Positions 1 to 6,231 of a stretch of 9,674 bases of DNA are shown here, one piece after another; the stretch's first letter is position 1, and each line of letters begins with the position of its first letter. The notes under the pieces were generated by a model that was not told the DNA's origin, ran no database searches, and saw only the letters and a list, made by a program, of their open reading frames with translations. The position numbers and the translations under genes are program-made. The DNA comes from Acidobacteriota bacterium (GTDB lineage: Bacteria; Acidobacteriota; Blastocatellia; Pyrinomonadales; Pyrinomonadaceae): assembly GCA_019247865.1 (NCBI GenBank), contig JAFBAJ010000551.1, positions 1 through 9,674 on the forward strand. Direction: 5' to 3'.

Positions 1-532
1 GACCCGCGACGGTGGCGAGCACCTGGTTCGGCGCGAGCTTGGGCGAATTGATGTCCGCGCCCATCACCACCGGATAACGCTTGCGCAGCCGCGCGACCAG
101 GTCCGCCGTCAGGCGCATCCCGCTCTCATTGCGCAGGTAGGCGACGATCTGCGGGCGCGCGGCGTTCAAGTCCATCGGGCCGAAACGCGCGCGATTGGCT
201 TCGTAGAGTTCGCGCACATTATCGTCGCTCGGCTCAGCGATGCGCGCTTCGACCTCCTGCGTCAGCAGCCGCTCGACGGAGACGCCGCGTCTTCTGGCCT
301 CGGCCTCAAAGAGCAGTTCGTTGATCTCCTCTTCGAGCAGGCGCGTGCGAGCCGCGGCGATCTCGCCCTCCGCGCCGAGCGCCTGCGCACGCACGCGCGG
401 ATCAATGTCATTCAGCGTGATCGTCTGATTATTGAGCACCGCGAGCGCGCCCGCCTGCGGCACGGCCGCACGCGAGTTTGAAAGGCACGCTAACAGGAGA
501 AGAGAGGCTGAGACGAGAGCCAAAGATTTCAT
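1..532 (-). CDS. SurA-N-like exported lipoprotein, N-terminal part (gene runs off the left edge)
   Basis: The visible 177 residues start at the ATG at 532-530 and remain open at the window edge. The N-terminus MKSLALVSASLLLLAC is a short signal peptide ending in a lipobox (LLA|C, Cys16), so the product is probably exported and lipid-anchored; cleavage by signal peptidase I after SRA is the alternative. After it comes VLNNQTITLNDID, the small beta-hairpin/helix opening of SurA-N/parvulin-type chaperone modules, then a charged helical stretch (EEEINELLFEAEARRRGVS) and ELYEANRARF. At about residue 172 the motif VLATVAG looks like the start of a second similar module. In Acidobacteriota, proteins with this start often carry a C-terminal DsbA-like thioredoxin domain; that part is outside the window, so the catalytic role is inferred. 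A weak AAGAG lies 7 nt before the ATG. The gene follows the AAA+ regulator gene in the same direction, 142 bp away, with a palindrome between them. Confidence 0.72.
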   Translation of the reverse strand, partial: MKSLALVSASLLLLACLSNSRAAVPQAGALAVLNNQTITLNDIDPRVRAQALGAEGEIAAARTRLLEEEINELLFEAEARRRGVSVERLLTQEVEARIAEPSDDNVRELYEANRARFGPMDLNAARPQIVAYLRNESGMRLTADLVARLRKRYPVVMGADINSPKLAPNQVLATVAG

Positions 533-575
533 TAACAACTCTTTTCAACAGGGATCGGCGGAAGAGACGAGAGCA

Positions 576-604
576 ATTATCTTTGAAAAAACGGTTTCAC
601 GCAA
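576..604 (-). promoter_or_regulatory. Candidate promoter for the SurA-N-like lipoprotein gene
   Basis: On the minus strand TTGCGT (604-599) and GATAAT (581-576) are separated by 17 nt. GATAAT matches the sigma-70 -10 consensus at 5 of 6 positions; the -35 is weak. The -35 hexamer lies inside the left arm of the inverted repeat at 596-668, so the repeat could supply part of the promoter. The second copy of the repeat has no matching -10 at this spacing, so this is not a general property of the element. Confidence 0.35.
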
Positions 605-668
605 AGGCGCAAAGACGCAAAGAAAAGCATTCAATCGCTTTCTTTGCGTCTTTGCGCCTTTGCGTGAA
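596..668. repeat. Octamer-built palindrome, copy 1
   Basis: This is a perfect inverted repeat: 30-nt arms at 596-625 and 639-668 with a 13-nt loop. Each arm is made of three tandem octamers of the form CGCAAAGR (CGCAAAGG, CGCAAAGA, CGCAAAGA) capped by TTCA outside and AA inside. The element begins 6 nt beyond the stop codon of the AAA+ regulator gene (transcribed right to left) and lies 63 nt before the start of the next co-directional gene. A copy with the same octamers is at 5211-5286. Its RNA would fold into a long hairpin on either strand, so it may end or weaken readthrough or protect the transcript end; it lacks a clear U-tract after the stem. Confidence 0.93.
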
Positions 669-674
669 CCTTTC

Positions 675-2939
675 TTATCGCTGCACTGGACGCATCACGC
701 TGCGGCGGCGCGGGCGCACGGGCGTGCGCGCGGGCAGCAGGTTTTTCTGTCGCCCCTGGAGGATAAAGGCCAGCCCCTGATGCGTGACGCCGAGCAGGCG
801 CGCGGCGCGCGTCACGCTGCCGCCGGCTGTTTCGAGCGCGCGCTTGATCAGCTCGCCTTCATAACGCAAGACCTCTTCATCGAGCGAGCATCCGGCCCAG
901 GGCTCCGTCAGGCTGGGCGGCGGCGTGCGCCGGAGCGCGAGCGTCTCAACCGCCTCGCCCGTCAGCACAGTCCGGTCCGCTGCCGCCAGCACCGTGTGCT
1001 CGATCAGCGAGCGCAGCTCGCGCGCATTGCCGCGCAGGGACAAGCGGCTGAGCGCCTGCAACCCCGCGGGCGTGAACGTGACCTGTTTGTCAGAGGTGGC
1101 ACAAGCCTGTTTGAGAAAATGTTCGGCGAGGGGCGCGATGTCGGCCGTGCGCTCGCGCAGCGGCGGAATCAGGAGGCTGAAGGCTTCGAGCCGGTAGAAC
1201 AGGTCGTCACGAAAACGTCCCTGCTGCACCTCCTGCTTGAGATTGCGCGCGGTCGTGGCGATGATCCTGACATCCACGCGCTCAGGCTCCGGCGCGCCGA
1301 TCGGATGGATCTCGCCGTGCTCGATAAAGCGCATCAGCTTGCCCTGATCCGCGAGGCTCAGGGCGGCGATCTCGTCAAAGAGCAGCGTTCCGCCCGCGGC
1401 CCTGCGAGCTGCGCCGACGCCCGCCGCCACGGATTCCGCAAAAGTGCCTTCGCTATAGCCGAAGAGATGCGCCTCGATGGGCAAGCCCGTCAGCGCCGAG
1501 CAGTTGACGAGGACGAACTCTCCCGCGCGCCCGCTCCATTCGTGGATCAGTCGCGCCAGCTCCTCTTTGCCCGTGCCCGTCTCGCCCGAGATGAGCACCG
1601 GAGACGGCACGCCCGCGATTCTGTGTGCGAGACGCAGGAGCACGGCCGTCTCCGCCGCCTGATAGACGAAGGTCGGAGACTGCACCTCTTCTGCGTGGCG
1701 CGGCTGCGCGGCAAAGATGCGACGCGCACAGGCTCTGAGACGCGACTGCATCTCCGGGCGCACGGCGTCGCCGAGCAGCATATCCGCGCGCTCGTAGGCC
1801 GCGCGCCGCTCGTGTCCCGTCAGTCTTCCGCCAAGCTCTTCGAGCAGCGTCAGCGCGGGCAGACCTGCGCTCTCGCGGCTCACGGACCGCTCTGCGATCT
1901 CGATGGCGCGCTCAAAGGCCGCGCGCGCTTGCTCCGCCCGTCCGAGCCGCGCCAGCGCGATGCCGTGCGTCGTCAAAGCTTCGACCAGCAAGACCTGCTC
2001 GCCGCCCGTCTCCAGCGTGCGCACGGAGAGGCGCGTCAGGCGCTCTGCTTCTGCAGGCTTGCGCTGATCCAGAAAGACACGCGCGCGCGTCTCGTCCACC
2101 TGCGCCACGCTGCCGCTGTCCTTGAGCGTGACGAAGATGCGGCGCGCGTAGTCCAGATGCTCGTGTGCCTCTGTGAACTTGCCGACGCTGCGGTAGAGCG
2201 TTCCCAGATTGTTCTCGACGCGTGCGCAGTTGGGGCGATGACCGGCGCGCTCGAAGTGATGTCCCGCCGCCGCGAACTCGATCAGCGCGCGGTCGATGTA
2301 GTCCGTGCGGTTCTCTGTGTAGCCCAGATTCTTGAAGGCCAGCGCGAGCGTGTTATAGAAGCTGCCCTTGAGCGCGTGATTGCAGGTCTCGAAGAGCGAG
2401 GCGGATTCCTCCAGCGAGTTGATGGCCTGCCCCCAGCGCAAGGCAGAGTTTTCGACCATCGCCTTGTTCAGCACCGCGCGCGCCCGGATCTCGCTCTGCT
2501 CATCGCCGAGCTCCCTTAGAACTCCTCCCAGCACGACGAGCGCATCATCAAAAGCGCCCTCGCGCCAGTAACAGAGCCCCAGCGCAATCGAAGCCTCCGC
2601 AGCCTTCTCCACGCGCTTCAGCTCCGTAAAGAGGCTCGCGCTCTCAGAGAGCAGGTCTTTGGCCTCTTCCTGCCCGCCCACGACCTGGCGCGTGCTGCCG
2701 ATCCAGCCCGACAGAGACCCTGCCCGCAAGAGCACTTCGGCCGCCACAAACTGCTCCAGGCCGTCGATTCGCGGACGCTCTCCCACATGCTCCCAGAGCC
2801 CGCTCATCGCCAGCCGCGCACCTTCGTAGTCGCCGGCCCTCTCCATCTCCCCGGCAATCTGGCAACACAGCAGCGCACGCTCGTTCGAGTCAAGCGCCGG
2901 ATCGTCCAGCTGCCGAGTCCACGTAACCACTAAACTCAT
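675..2939 (-). CDS. TPR-AAA+-Fis transcriptional regulator with degenerate sigma-54 contact loop
   Basis: This is a 754-aa protein. Residues 1-390 are helical with TPR-like repeats (for example ALGLCYWREGAFDDALVVL, NNLGTLYRSVGKFTEAHEHL and ALARLGRAEQARAAFERAI), normally a protein- or peptide-binding surface. Residues 425-665 form an AAA+ domain of the enhancer-binding-protein class: Walker A GETGTGKE (452-459), Walker B GGTLLFDEI (516-524) and the arginine-rich RFRDDLFYRLE (575-585). Residues 689-735 form a Fis-type HTH (GGSVTRAARLLGVTHQGL), followed by a basic tail. The GAFTGA loop that contacts sigma-54 reads GTFAES (498-503), so sigma-54 activation is doubtful and a TyrR-like sigma-70 regulator is possible. 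I chose ATG 2939: AGAAAGGG stands 9 nt before it, whereas the in-frame TTG at 2948 directly abuts that SD. The gene is divergent from the small exported-peptide gene. Confidence 0.9.
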   Translation of the reverse strand: MSLVVTWTRQLDDPALDSNERALLCCQIAGEMERAGDYEGARLAMSGLWEHVGERPRIDGLEQFVAAEVLLRAGSLSGWIGSTRQVVGGQEEAKDLLSESASLFTELKRVEKAAEASIALGLCYWREGAFDDALVVLGGVLRELGDEQSEIRARAVLNKAMVENSALRWGQAINSLEESASLFETCNHALKGSFYNTLALAFKNLGYTENRTDYIDRALIEFAAAGHHFERAGHRPNCARVENNLGTLYRSVGKFTEAHEHLDYARRIFVTLKDSGSVAQVDETRARVFLDQRKPAEAERLTRLSVRTLETGGEQVLLVEALTTHGIALARLGRAEQARAAFERAIEIAERSVSRESAGLPALTLLEELGGRLTGHERRAAYERADMLLGDAVRPEMQSRLRACARRIFAAQPRHAEEVQSPTFVYQAAETAVLLRLAHRIAGVPSPVLISGETGTGKEELARLIHEWSGRAGEFVLVNCSALTGLPIEAHLFGYSEGTFAESVAAGVGAARRAAGGTLLFDEIAALSLADQGKLMRFIEHGEIHPIGAPEPERVDVRIIATTARNLKQEVQQGRFRDDLFYRLEAFSLLIPPLRERTADIAPLAEHFLKQACATSDKQVTFTPAGLQALSRLSLRGNARELRSLIEHTVLAAADRTVLTGEAVETLALRRTPPPSLTEPWAGCSLDEEVLRYEGELIKRALETAGGSVTRAARLLGVTHQGLAFILQGRQKNLLPARTPVRPRRRSVMRPVQR

Positions 2940-2960
2940 GTGAGGCAACCCTTTCTACTA

Positions 2961-2980
2961 TTTGCAAGATTCCTTGCAAA
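2961..2980. promoter_or_regulatory. 20-bp palindromic operator candidate in the divergent intergenic region
   Basis: TTTGCAAG and CTTGCAAA form a perfect 8-bp inverted repeat with a 4-nt spacer (ATTC). It lies between the start of the AAA+ regulator (2939, minus) and the exported-peptide gene (3069, plus). The right half-site contains TTGCAA, which also serves as the candidate -35 of the peptide gene. Binding here would be expected to affect the peptide promoter and any minus-strand transcript crossing it. Fis-type HTH proteins bind dyad sites as dimers, so the adjacent regulator is the natural candidate ligand; that link is inference. Confidence 0.6.
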
Positions 2981-3001
2981 GCCTGTTCGAGATGATATGA
3001 T
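2974..3001 (+). promoter_or_regulatory. Candidate sigma-70 promoter of the exported-peptide gene
   Basis: TTGCAA (2974-2979, 4 of 6 to TTGACA) and TATGAT (2996-3001, 5 of 6 to TATAAT) are 16 nt apart, pointing toward the peptide gene with a leader of roughly 60 nt. The -35 lies within the right half of the palindrome at 2961-2980. On the opposite strand TATCAT (2997-2992) could act as a -10 for the regulator gene, so the two promoters may overlap back to back; no convincing minus -35 was seen. Confidence 0.45.
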
Positions 3002-3068
3002 GAAGCCCTTCACGTGCGGAACCTTACCCGCAGGTGTGATCGAAAATAAAGTATCAACAGGAGAAGAG

Positions 3069-3305
3069 ATGAAAGCCATTAGACAATTATTTGCCGCTAC
3101 CATTCTAACTTTAACCATCGCCGCAGCCGTTCTGGCGGGTGATATGCAGACGCCTGGCATAGCACCAACCGCGCCGCCGCCCCCTCCGCCGCCCGCGCCG
3201 GTACAAAAAGTCGTGGCGGACACGCCTGATGATTCCGGCACAGCTTATGACGCCCTGACGGAAGCGGCGTTGCTGTTATGTCACAAGGTGCTCTCATTGT
3301 TATAA
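3069..3305 (+). CDS. Small secreted Pro-rich peptide precursor (78 aa)
   Basis: No known enzyme family is recognised. The start ATG at 3069 is preceded by AGGAGA 4 nt upstream; the longer in-frame reading from about 2940 would cross the operator and promoter and has no SD. Residues 1-23 are a clear Sec signal peptide (KAIR, then a long hydrophobic core, then AVLA|G). The mature part has the motif GDMQTPG (24-30), a run of seven prolines (36-42), an acidic linker DTPDD and a hydrophobic helix-like C-terminus with one cysteine (ALTEAALLLCHKVLSLL). The mature peptide would be about 55 aa and carries no metal-binding or catalytic motif. It is the only plus-strand gene between two minus-strand genes and is divergent from the TPR regulator. 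I recall similar GD(M/I)QTPG peptides in Blastocatellia but cannot verify this here. It could be a signal peptide precursor or a small envelope protein. Confidence 0.68.
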   Translation: MKAIRQLFAATILTLTIAAAVLAGDMQTPGIAPTAPPPPPPPAPVQKVVADTPDDSGTAYDALTEAALLLCHKVLSLL

Positions 3306-3331
3306 GCATCTCGCTCATACAGTTTTTTTAC

Positions 3332-3360
3332 AGGCCGCCGGTTGTGGCGGAGGACGGCCT
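3332..3360. terminator. GC-rich hairpin between convergent genes, possible terminator
   Basis: AGGCCG (3332-3337) pairs with CGGCCT (3355-3360); an alternative stem pairs CCGCC (3335-3339) with GGCGG (3346-3350). It lies 27 nt after the stop of the peptide gene and in the path of transcripts leaving the ligase gene on the minus strand. A run of seven T (3323-3329) precedes the stem on the plus strand rather than following it, so it is not a classical intrinsic terminator in either direction. The rest of 3361-3533 shows no gene or strong structure. Confidence 0.3.
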
Positions 3361-3533
3361 TAGTATAGCTGTGTGCGCAGGGAGATTCGCCGGACGATTT
3401 TCGTCAAAAGGTTAGTCGAGGACGCCTTTCAATCAGGCATCGTACCTTGTCTGACGTCCGAAAAGCAATCATTAAGTTAGGCTCACGGCGACTCTTGCGG
3501 GGCAGCTTTTTAAGCCGCGCTGGCAGCGTCGGC

Positions 3534-5195
3534 TCAGCCGTTTTCGGCCAGGCGACGCACGGCCTCCAGCGTATCTATCTCAGCCACGGTCTTATCTTCG
3601 CGCAGGCGCAGGATACGAGGAAAGCGCAGGGCGTATCCGCTCTTGTGCCGTTTCGACTCCTGGACGCGATCAAAGGTCACTTCGAGGATGATCTGCGGCT
3701 CGACCGTGCGGACGCGGCCGTGCGCGAATTCCTGCAAGGTATGCTGGCGGAACCACTCGGTCAGTTCCGCCAGCTCTGCGTCCGTGAGGCCCGAATAGGC
3801 TTTGCCGACGTTGAGCAGTTCCGGGTCTTCCTCCGAGCGGCGCACGGCGAAGGTGTAATCCGAAAGCAGGTGGCGGCGCTTGCCGTGACCGACCTCGACC
3901 GCCGTCACCACGACATCGAGCGTGGCGATGGCGCGCTTGAGCTTGAGCCATTCGCGCCCGCGCCGTCCGGGCTTGTAAGAGGAGCGCGGGTCTTTAATCA
4001 TCAGGCCCTCGTTGCCGCGCCCGCGCGCCGCGTCGAACTCCGCATCGAGCGTGGCGATGGAATCCGCACGCCGCGCGCGTGAGAGCCGCAGCGTGCCCTC
4101 TTCATCAGTCACCAGCTCTTCGAGCAGCCGTCGCCGCAGCTCCAGCGGCTCGTCGATCAGCATCCGCCCGGAAGCATAGAGCAGGTCATACGCGATGAAG
4201 ACGACCGGCGTCGCGCGCAGCAACTCCTCGCTCACAGTCTTGCGGCCGAGCCGTTTCTGCAACTCTGTGAAGGGCAGAATCTCCGGCCCGCGCGCCGGGA
4301 CGATCTCGCCGTCGAGGATGACATCGGCGGCAAGGGTCGCCAGCGTTGCGAGCGGAGCCTCAAGCTCCGGAAAGCGATGCGTGACCTCGTCCATCGTGCG
4401 CGAGTAGAGCGCGACACGCCCGGCTTCCACGTGCGCCTGCGCGCGTATGCCGTCGAACTTGTCCTCCACATAAAATTCTGCGGGCATCGTGCGCGCGATG
4501 TCGTCGAGGTCTGCGGCGGCCGTGGCGAGCATGAACTTCAACGGACGAAAGAGGCGCATCGAGATGGAGTGCAACTCTGCGCGGCGCGCACGCACGGCCG
4601 TCTCGCCGATGTCGCCGAGCATCATATTGGCCTGCGCGACTTCGGCCAGCGGTGTTTCAAACGCGCGCGCGATGGAATCTTCGACGAGGCCCTCTTTGAG
4701 CCCTATGCGCAGATCGCCGAGGAGCAGCTTGACCAGATATTTTGCTTCGAGGGCGGTGGCGCGCGCGAGCACGCTCGTCAGCAGGGCGCGCTTGTTCTTC
4801 GTGCCGCGCAGTTCAGAGAGCTGCGAGATGAGGCTCTCTGTTTCGGCGAGCGTGATGGTGGGCTGAAGCGCCTCGCGCTTGTATTCGCGCAGGACTTCGT
4901 ACGCGACCTCGCCCGCATCGCCGAGCCTGACATAACGCGGGCGCAGCTCTTCGACCGACGCGCCTGTGACTTCGCTGAGCGCGTCGCGCAGCACGCTCGA
5001 CCCGACGTTCGTCGTCCGCGCGTCCTTCAACGCGAACTGCTGCCCGGCGAAGTAGCGCGCCGCACGCGCGAGGTCTTCGTCATTCTGTTCCCGCAGGTAC
5101 GCGCCGAGCAGCGCGGCCTTCTCCAGCTTCTTCGTCGTCGCCGCGACGCGCTCGGCCGTCTCGGCAAAGTTATGCAGCAAGCTATCTTTTCCCAT
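3534..5195 (-). CDS. ATP-dependent DNA ligase
   Basis: This 553-aa protein seals nicks in DNA through a lysyl-AMP intermediate. The nucleotidyltransferase motifs are all present: motif I EDKFDGIRAQ with the adenylated Lys246, the following YSRTMDEVTHRFPEL (264-278), motif III FIAYDLL (333-339), motif IV EGLMIKD (396-402), motif V WLKLKR (416-421), and a C-terminal OB-fold ending in RFPRILRLRED (524-533, motif VI). The N-terminal 220 residues are the helical DNA-binding domain seen in archaeal ligases and bacterial LigB, with the signature LLGDLRIGLKEGL (158-170). Size and order fit a complete archaeal-type/LigB-type ligase. The ATG at 5195 has no strong SD. Upstream in the same direction is the BtuF-like gene, 91 bp away, with a palindrome in the gap. 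None of the exonuclease, Lhr helicase or phosphoesterase genes that often accompany some bacterial ATP ligases is visible. Confidence 0.95.
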   Translation of the reverse strand: MGKDSLLHNFAETAERVAATTKKLEKAALLGAYLREQNDEDLARAARYFAGQQFALKDARTTNVGSSVLRDALSEVTGASVEELRPRYVRLGDAGEVAYEVLREYKREALQPTITLAETESLISQLSELRGTKNKRALLTSVLARATALEAKYLVKLLLGDLRIGLKEGLVEDSIARAFETPLAEVAQANMMLGDIGETAVRARRAELHSISMRLFRPLKFMLATAAADLDDIARTMPAEFYVEDKFDGIRAQAHVEAGRVALYSRTMDEVTHRFPELEAPLATLATLAADVILDGEIVPARGPEILPFTELQKRLGRKTVSEELLRATPVVFIAYDLLYASGRMLIDEPLELRRRLLEELVTDEEGTLRLSRARRADSIATLDAEFDAARGRGNEGLMIKDPRSSYKPGRRGREWLKLKRAIATLDVVVTAVEVGHGKRRHLLSDYTFAVRRSEEDPELLNVGKAYSGLTDAELAELTEWFRQHTLQEFAHGRVRTVEPQIILEVTFDRVQESKRHKSGYALRFPRILRLREDKTVAEIDTLEAVRRLAENG

Positions 5196-5210
5196 GCTCG
5201 TAAAGAAAAC

Positions 5211-5286
5211 GTCTCACGCAAAGGCGCAAAGGCGCAAAGGAAAACAGGGAAGCTTTTCTTTGCGCCTTTGCGCCTTTGCGTGAAAC
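5211..5286. repeat. Octamer-built palindrome, copy 2
   Basis: This is an inverted repeat with a perfect 26-nt core (5214-5239 against 5258-5283); outer pairing continues to 5211 and 5286 with one mismatch and inner pairing with one extra G. Each arm holds three CGCAAAGG octamers. It directly abuts the stop codon of the BtuF-like gene (5287-5289, minus strand) and ends 15 nt before the ligase start. The loop differs from copy 1 while the octamer arms are conserved, which is expected if the paired arms are the conserved part. Confidence 0.93.
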
Positions 5287-6231
5287 TTATGCCTTCATCA
5301 GCTCTCTATTCACACGCACAGCTTCCATTTCATCCGGCTGACCGAAGATTTTCGGATGGAGAATGCGCGCTAAGATCTCCGCGCCGTCCACTACGCGCGG
5401 CCCCGGTCGGCTGAAGTAGGAGGTCGCGTCCACGGCCCACACTTCGCCGCGCAAGACCGCCGGCAGCTCCTGCCATCCCGCCGGCAGACGCGATTGCGGC
5501 AACTGGCGCAGGATGTCCTCTTTGTAATATCCGCAGGGGATGAGCACGATGACTTCCGGCGCGTAAGCGCTGATCTCTTCGGCGCTGGTCGTGACGGAGG
5601 GCTGCCCTGCGCGCCCGAAGGCATGGTCGCCCCCGGCGATGAAGACCTGTTCGGGAACCCAGTGGCCGGGCGCGAACGCCGGCTCCAGCCATTCGAGCAT
5701 CAGCGTGCGAGGGCGCGACGCGACCCCGGCCGAAGCCTTTGCGACGGCATCGAGCCGCGCCGAAAGTTTGGCGACGACCGCTTCCGCAACTTCGCGTCTG
5801 CCCGTCAACTCGCCGACCGTGCGGATGTTGCTGAAGATGTCGGCGATGGTGTTCGGCTCCAGCGAGACGACGCGCACGTCCGTCTCGAACATTCGCGCGG
5901 CGCGCTCGACCGTCCTGTAGCTGACGGCGCAGACATCGCACAGCTCCTGCGTCAGGATCAGGTCTGGCCGGAGCGCGCGCATCTCTTCTTCAAAGAGATC
6001 GTAGATCGAGCCGTGCCCGTCGAGTTGTGAGCGGACGGCGTGGTCTATCTCCGCGCTCGACATCGTCTCGTGCGAGATGCGGCTCGCGGTGAGCTGCGGC
6101 TTGCCGATGACCGTCGGTGGATAATCGCACTCGTGCGTGACGCCGACGAGATTGCTTTCCAGTCCGAGCGCGCACACGATCTCGGTCGCCGAAGGCAGGA
6201 GCGAGACGATACGCGGCGTCTGTGTGCTCAT
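5287..6231 (-). CDS. BtuF-like cobalamin-binding/ABC substrate-binding fold protein, no signal peptide
   Basis: This is a 314-aa protein of the class III periplasmic-binding-protein fold (BtuF/FhuD/FepB group). Near the start, RIVSLLPSATEIVCALG (7-23) is the typical first beta-alpha unit, followed by LVGVTHECDYPP (28-39), LRPDLILTQELCDVCAVS (87-104), AFGRAGQPSVTTSAEEISAYAPEVIVLIPCG (about 204-234) and a final VDATSYFSRPGPRVVDGAEIL. The ELCDVCAVS segment is typical of proteins annotated cobalamin-binding. I chose ATG 6231 because the family motif begins at once after it; the upstream in-frame TTG at 6297 would add 22 residues that look neither like a signal peptide nor like the family. With no export signal the protein would be cytoplasmic, which is unusual for a transporter component, and no permease or ATPase genes are adjacent. 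Its role may be cobamide salvage or handling; the ligand is not shown by sequence. Confidence 0.85.
   Translation of the reverse strand: MSTQTPRIVSLLPSATEIVCALGLESNLVGVTHECDYPPTVIGKPQLTASRISHETMSSAEIDHAVRSQLDGHGSIYDLFEEEMRALRPDLILTQELCDVCAVSYRTVERAARMFETDVRVVSLEPNTIADIFSNIRTVGELTGRREVAEAVVAKLSARLDAVAKASAGVASRPRTLMLEWLEPAFAPGHWVPEQVFIAGGDHAFGRAGQPSVTTSAEEISAYAPEVIVLIPCGYYKEDILRQLPQSRLPAGWQELPAVLRGEVWAVDATSYFSRPGPRVVDGAEILARILHPKIFGQPDEMEAVRVNRELMKA

Noticed and set aside
596..668. CRISPR-like or tandem-repeat array
   Set aside because: The octamers are adjacent without spacers and arranged as an inverted pair, so this is a palindrome and not a CRISPR array.
432..2519. Long plus-strand open frame (695 codons) opposite the AAA+ regulator
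   Set aside because: It is antisense to a gene with intact AAA+ motifs, has no recognisable domain, and runs through the inverted repeat at 596-668. Long antisense frames are expected in GC-rich coding DNA.
2940..2948. TTG start for the AAA+ regulator at 2948
   Set aside because: The SD-like AAAGGG directly abuts this TTG, whereas it lies at good spacing from the ATG at 2939.
2940..3068. Longer N-terminus for the exported peptide, starting near 2940
   Set aside because: It would cover the operator dyad and promoter and bury the signal peptide; the ATG at 3069 has an SD and gives a proper Sec signal.
2941..3068. Sigma-54 (-24/-12) promoter in the divergent region, suggested by TTGCAA
   Set aside because: No GG-N10-GC spacing was found on either strand around these TTGC motifs.
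3323..3329. T-run as an intrinsic terminator of the peptide gene
   Set aside because: No hairpin precedes the T-run on the plus strand; the GC-rich hairpin follows it instead.
4377..5414. Plus-strand open frame (345 codons) opposite the ligase
   Set aside because: It is antisense to the ligase, whose motifs are all intact, and it crosses the second palindrome.
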